From positions 1-39,143 of the forward strand of contig CAJXFK010000011.1 of the NCBI GenBank assembly GCA_913052575.1: a stretch of 39,143 nucleotides of DNA. The letters are read 5' to 3'. Both the position numbers and the translations under genes were made by a program. Source of the DNA: an uncultured Planctomycetaceae bacterium. Its GTDB lineage: Bacteria; Planctomycetota; Planctomycetia; Pirellulales; UBA1268. The notes beneath the pieces were generated by a model, which was not told the DNA's origin, did not search any database, and saw only the letters and a program-made list of their open reading frames with translations. Below, piece by piece: positions 37,144 through 39,143 of this stretch. Position 1 is the first letter of the stretch. Each line of letters starts with the position of its first letter.

Positions 37144-37590
37144 ATGTCGACCCGCCGTCGTGCTCGTGAAATTGCTCTGCAAGTACTCTATCAATTTGAT
37201 CTGAATCCTTCGGCTATCTCCGTAGATTACAAGCCCTTTTTGTATGCGAGGCTTCAAGAACCGGCGTCTGTCATTTTTTCGAAGGCGTTGGTTGAGGGTG
37301 TCTCAACACATAAGCAGCAGATTGATAACGTTCTCGATCAGCGGTCTGAACATTGGCGGGTGAATAGAATGGCCACGACCGATCGTGCAGTTTTGCGATT
37401 GGCTGTGTTTGAACTTGCGTGTTCTGATACACCAGGACCAGTTGTCGTTGATGAAGGCATTGAGCTTGCGCGACGCTACGGTTCAGCTCATTCAGCCCCA
37501 TTTGTCAGTGGAATACTTGGCCGGTGCCTTGACGACCGAGAAATTCTGCAAAAAGAGCTTCAGGGCAACGAGCACCCAGCTGATGCCTAG
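37144..37590 (+). CDS. nusB: Transcription antitermination factor NusB
   Basis: This 148-residue helical protein binds boxA RNA with NusE/S10 and promotes antitermination on rRNA operons. It begins MSTRRRAREIALQVLYQFDLN, the typical RNA-binding N-terminus. EHWRVNRMATTDRAVLRLAVFEL and VVVDEGIELARRYGSAHSAPFVSGIL are the conserved C-terminal blocks. I start at ATG 37144 because the family begins there; the open frame upstream to 37048 overlaps the end of ribH and encodes a hydrophobic, unrelated stretch. Translation may be partly independent, as no strong ribosome-binding site is seen. Confidence 0.95.
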   Translation: MSTRRRAREIALQVLYQFDLNPSAISVDYKPFLYARLQEPASVIFSKALVEGVSTHKQQIDNVLDQRSEHWRVNRMATTDRAVLRLAVFELACSDTPGPVVVDEGIELARRYGSAHSAPFVSGILGRCLDDREILQKELQGNEHPADA

Positions 37591-37639
37591 GCCACTTGGC
37601 GATTCTTCCTTTTTCTCACAATACAACAAGTAAGTAGCT

Positions 37640-38662
37640 ATGGCATTCTTTCGTTTTGGAAAAACATCATCAGAGTCGGCGGGTAATCAGGCGGGTAATC
37701 AGGCGGGTAATAATGAACAGCCTGTTACGGCCAAGCTCGGGATGTTCGATCGTCTGCGGGCAGGGTTGTCAAAAACGGCTGAGGTTCTCAATACAGATGT
37801 CCGTGACCTGCTGAAGCAGGAGGGGCGACGGGTTGATACACCGTTTCTCGAGGAACTCCGCGGAGCATTAGTAAAAACTGATATGGGGCCTTCTGCGGCT
37901 GAGACAATTGTCAAGGACGTTGGAGAGCGGCTGCGATCACGAGTTGTCGATCCGGCGGTTGTTGTTGAGTCGATCCGTCGCACCCTTCAGGACAAGTTGG
38001 TGGGAACAACTGGAGATCTTGTTGAGTCTTCCTCGGGTCCGACAGTCATTCTTGTGACGGGTGTTAATGGTTCAGGGAAGACAACCTCGATTGCGAAACT
38101 TACTCGACGGTTTACTGAGGCAGGCCTTCGAGTTGTTCTCGGTGCGGGTGATACATTTCGTGCTGCGGCAGTAGAGCAGTTATCGATGTGGGCCGGGCGT
38201 CTGGGGGCAGAAATTGTTTGTGGTGAGTCAGGTTCTGATCCTGCAAGTGTGGCTCATCGTGCAGTGGCAAAAGCTCTCGATGAGAACTTTGACATCTGCA
38301 TTATTGACACAGCTGGAAGACTTCAGAATCAATCAAATCTGATGCAGGAACTCGGGAAAATCCGTCGGGTGATAAGCAAACAGATTCCTGATGCACCCCA
38401 CGAGGTGTTACTTGTTATTGATGCAACAGCCGGCCAGAATGCTCTTTCTCAAGCAGAGGGTTTCAAGGAGGCTGCCGGCTGTACCGGAATTGTTCTGGCG
38501 AAACTTGATGGGTCTGCCCGCGGTGGGGTGATTGTGCCGGTGGCTGAACGGTTTGGATTGCCCGTCAAGTTTGTTGGGCTCGGTGAATCGGCGGATGATC
38601 TCGCGACTTTTGATCCTGGGTCATTTGTTGACGCCATGTTGGAAGGTGTCCTGCAGCCTTAA
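37640..38662 (+). CDS. ftsY: Signal recognition particle receptor FtsY
   Basis: This 340-residue GTPase docks SRP-bound ribosomes at the membrane. The N-terminal acidic A domain of E. coli is missing, as in many phyla. Residues 1-30 are a short Asn/Gly/Gln-rich leader with AGNQ repeats encoded by a 12-bp tandem repeat. The N helical bundle covers about 35-130. G motifs follow: GVNGSGKTT (141-149), [25 protein letters not shown] and [14 protein letters not shown], the last typical of FtsY rather than Ffh. There is no methionine-rich M domain, which excludes Ffh. It follows nusB by 49 bp and ends at an intrinsic terminator. Confidence 0.97.
   Translation: MAFFRFGKTSSESAGNQAGNQAGNNEQPVTAKLGMFDRLRAGLSKTAEVLNTDVRDLLKQEGRRVDTPFLEELRGALVKTDMGPSAAETIVKDVGERLRSRVVDPAVVVESIRRTLQDKLVGTTGDLVESSSGPTVILVTGVNGSGKTTSIAKLTRRFTEAGLRVVLGAGDTFRAAAVEQLSMWAGRLGAEIVCGESGSDPASVAHRAVAKALDENFDICIIDTAGRLQNQSNLMQELGKIRRVISKQIPDAPHEVLLVIDATAGQNALSQAEGFKEAAGCTGIVLAKLDGSARGGVIVPVAERFGLPVKFVGLGESADDLATFDPGSFVDAMLEGVLQP
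37679..37711. repeat. 12-bp tandem repeat in ftsY (2.75 copies)
   Basis: GCGGGTAATCAG occurs exactly at 37679-37690 and 37691-37702, then a partial copy of nine bases. It keeps the reading frame and encodes [11 protein letters not shown] in the disordered leader of FtsY, a site where copy-number change would be tolerated. Confidence 0.95.
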
Positions 38663-38692
38663 AAACATCCCTTTCCTTCTATTTTCACATTC

Positions 38693-38730
38693 GGGTCGTA
38701 CCGGTTTGGAAAAGTGTACGGCCTTTTTTT
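38693..38730 (+). terminator. Intrinsic terminator of the ftsY operon
   Basis: A stem of eight to nine pairs forms between GGGTCGTAC (38693-38701) and GTACGGCCT (38716-38724), including two G-U pairs, with a 14-base loop. The seven T at 38724-38730 complete the signal. It lies 31 bp after the ftsY stop and is the clearest terminator in the window. Confidence 0.8.
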
Positions 38731-38890
38731 GTGAACATCAGTTCTGTCACATTGTTGTGACGATATCTCCCCGTGGGTTGATTGAGTGTGAATTTCTTGG
38801 CGGAGAAGTTTCCTTTCTGACCTACACGCCTAACAGGTAGCAACGGATGCCACCTGTTGTTTAACACCTACGGATTGGGGAGTTTTGAAC

Positions 38891-39143
38891 ATGCGATTCC
38901 AGAAGCTTAAGTTGCCGTTGTGGGTAGCTGCAGGACTGATATCGACAACGGTAGTTGGCGCAGAGCCAACGATACCGTCGCAGGTTGATACCAGCATTTA
39001 TGATTCCTTTGCTCAGGCAGAAGGGCAGGCGCCCGTCACGCTGATGCCCCGTGCAGGCGTGCCTGATGAGGATGTCTATCAGTATCGCGGAGCTGCACCG
39101 CAAGAAGCAGCAATTGAAGAGGGAGCAACGCGTTACCTCGAAA
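38891..39143 (+). CDS. Secreted protein, N-terminal fragment
   Basis: An open frame starts at ATG 38891 and runs off the window after 84 residues. GGGGAG at 38876-38881 provides a strong ribosome-binding site. The first 23 residues are a signal peptide: basic start MRFQKLKLP, hydrophobic core LWVAAGLISTTVV, and cleavage near VGA-EP. What follows is acidic and Ala/Gln/Glu-rich without a recognisable domain. Preceded by a terminator and a spacer of about 160 bp, it begins a new transcription unit. The family cannot be named from this piece; an outer-membrane or envelope protein is likely. Confidence 0.8.
   Translation, partial: MRFQKLKLPLWVAAGLISTTVVGAEPTIPSQVDTSIYDSFAQAEGQAPVTLMPRAGVPDEDVYQYRGAAPQEAAIEEGATRYLE

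Overview
This window looks like ordinary core chromosome of a planctomycete, probably a marine Pirellulaceae-like lineage with GC near 50 %. The evidence is family content and architecture: a b-type cytochrome fused to a di-haem cytochrome c beside a Tat-type Rieske protein, a membrane pseudokinase of planctomycete build, a DUF1080-ThuA fusion, a DUF1570 metalloprotease, a cysteinyl-tRNA synthetase with an insertion before its KMSKS-like loop, and several secreted proteins of no wider family. I see no rRNA, tRNA, CRISPR array, insertion sequence, integrase or prophage gene.

Layout. 1-171 is the tail of a DHH/DHHA1 phosphoesterase. 497-3153 is a two-gene quinol:cytochrome c oxidoreductase operon (Rieske, cytochrome b-c fusion), convergent with a glutamate dehydrogenase (3229-4464). 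4729-8654 carries a pseudokinase and the shikimate-entry enzyme DAHP synthase. 8700-10693 (minus) holds two surface-polysaccharide genes, a pyruvyltransferase-like enzyme and a family 2 glycosyltransferase. An MgtE magnesium transporter (minus) and a secreted di-haem cytochrome (plus) diverge around 12.2 kb, followed by thiC. cysS and ispF form a minus-strand pair (15203-17316).

17394-22031 is a plus-strand run: an ABC-2 exporter (one ATPase, two permeases), a UbiA-like prenyltransferase resembling EboC, and a TIM-barrel sugar isomerase-like protein. 22118-27194 (minus) holds a 2Fe-2S ferredoxin, the DUF1080-ThuA protein, a membrane-anchored coiled-coil protein that appears to end in a BRCT-like domain, and a DUF1570 protease. 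27456-30357 holds a HEAT-repeat lipoprotein and a secreted protein with a possible alpha/alpha-barrel domain.

30454-38662 is a dense information-processing block: an archaeal-type diadenylate cyclase, polA, coaE, rho, ribH, nusB and ftsY, closed by a good intrinsic terminator. A secreted protein begins at 38891 and runs off the window.

The most interesting observations are the BRCT-like domain on a protein predicted to face the periplasm (24288-25733), five exact tandem microduplications of 11-17 bp scattered over unrelated loci, the DacZ-like c-di-AMP synthase with a dyad just upstream of its start, and the exporter/UbiA/TIM-barrel cassette. I found no unmistakable new defence or mobile system.
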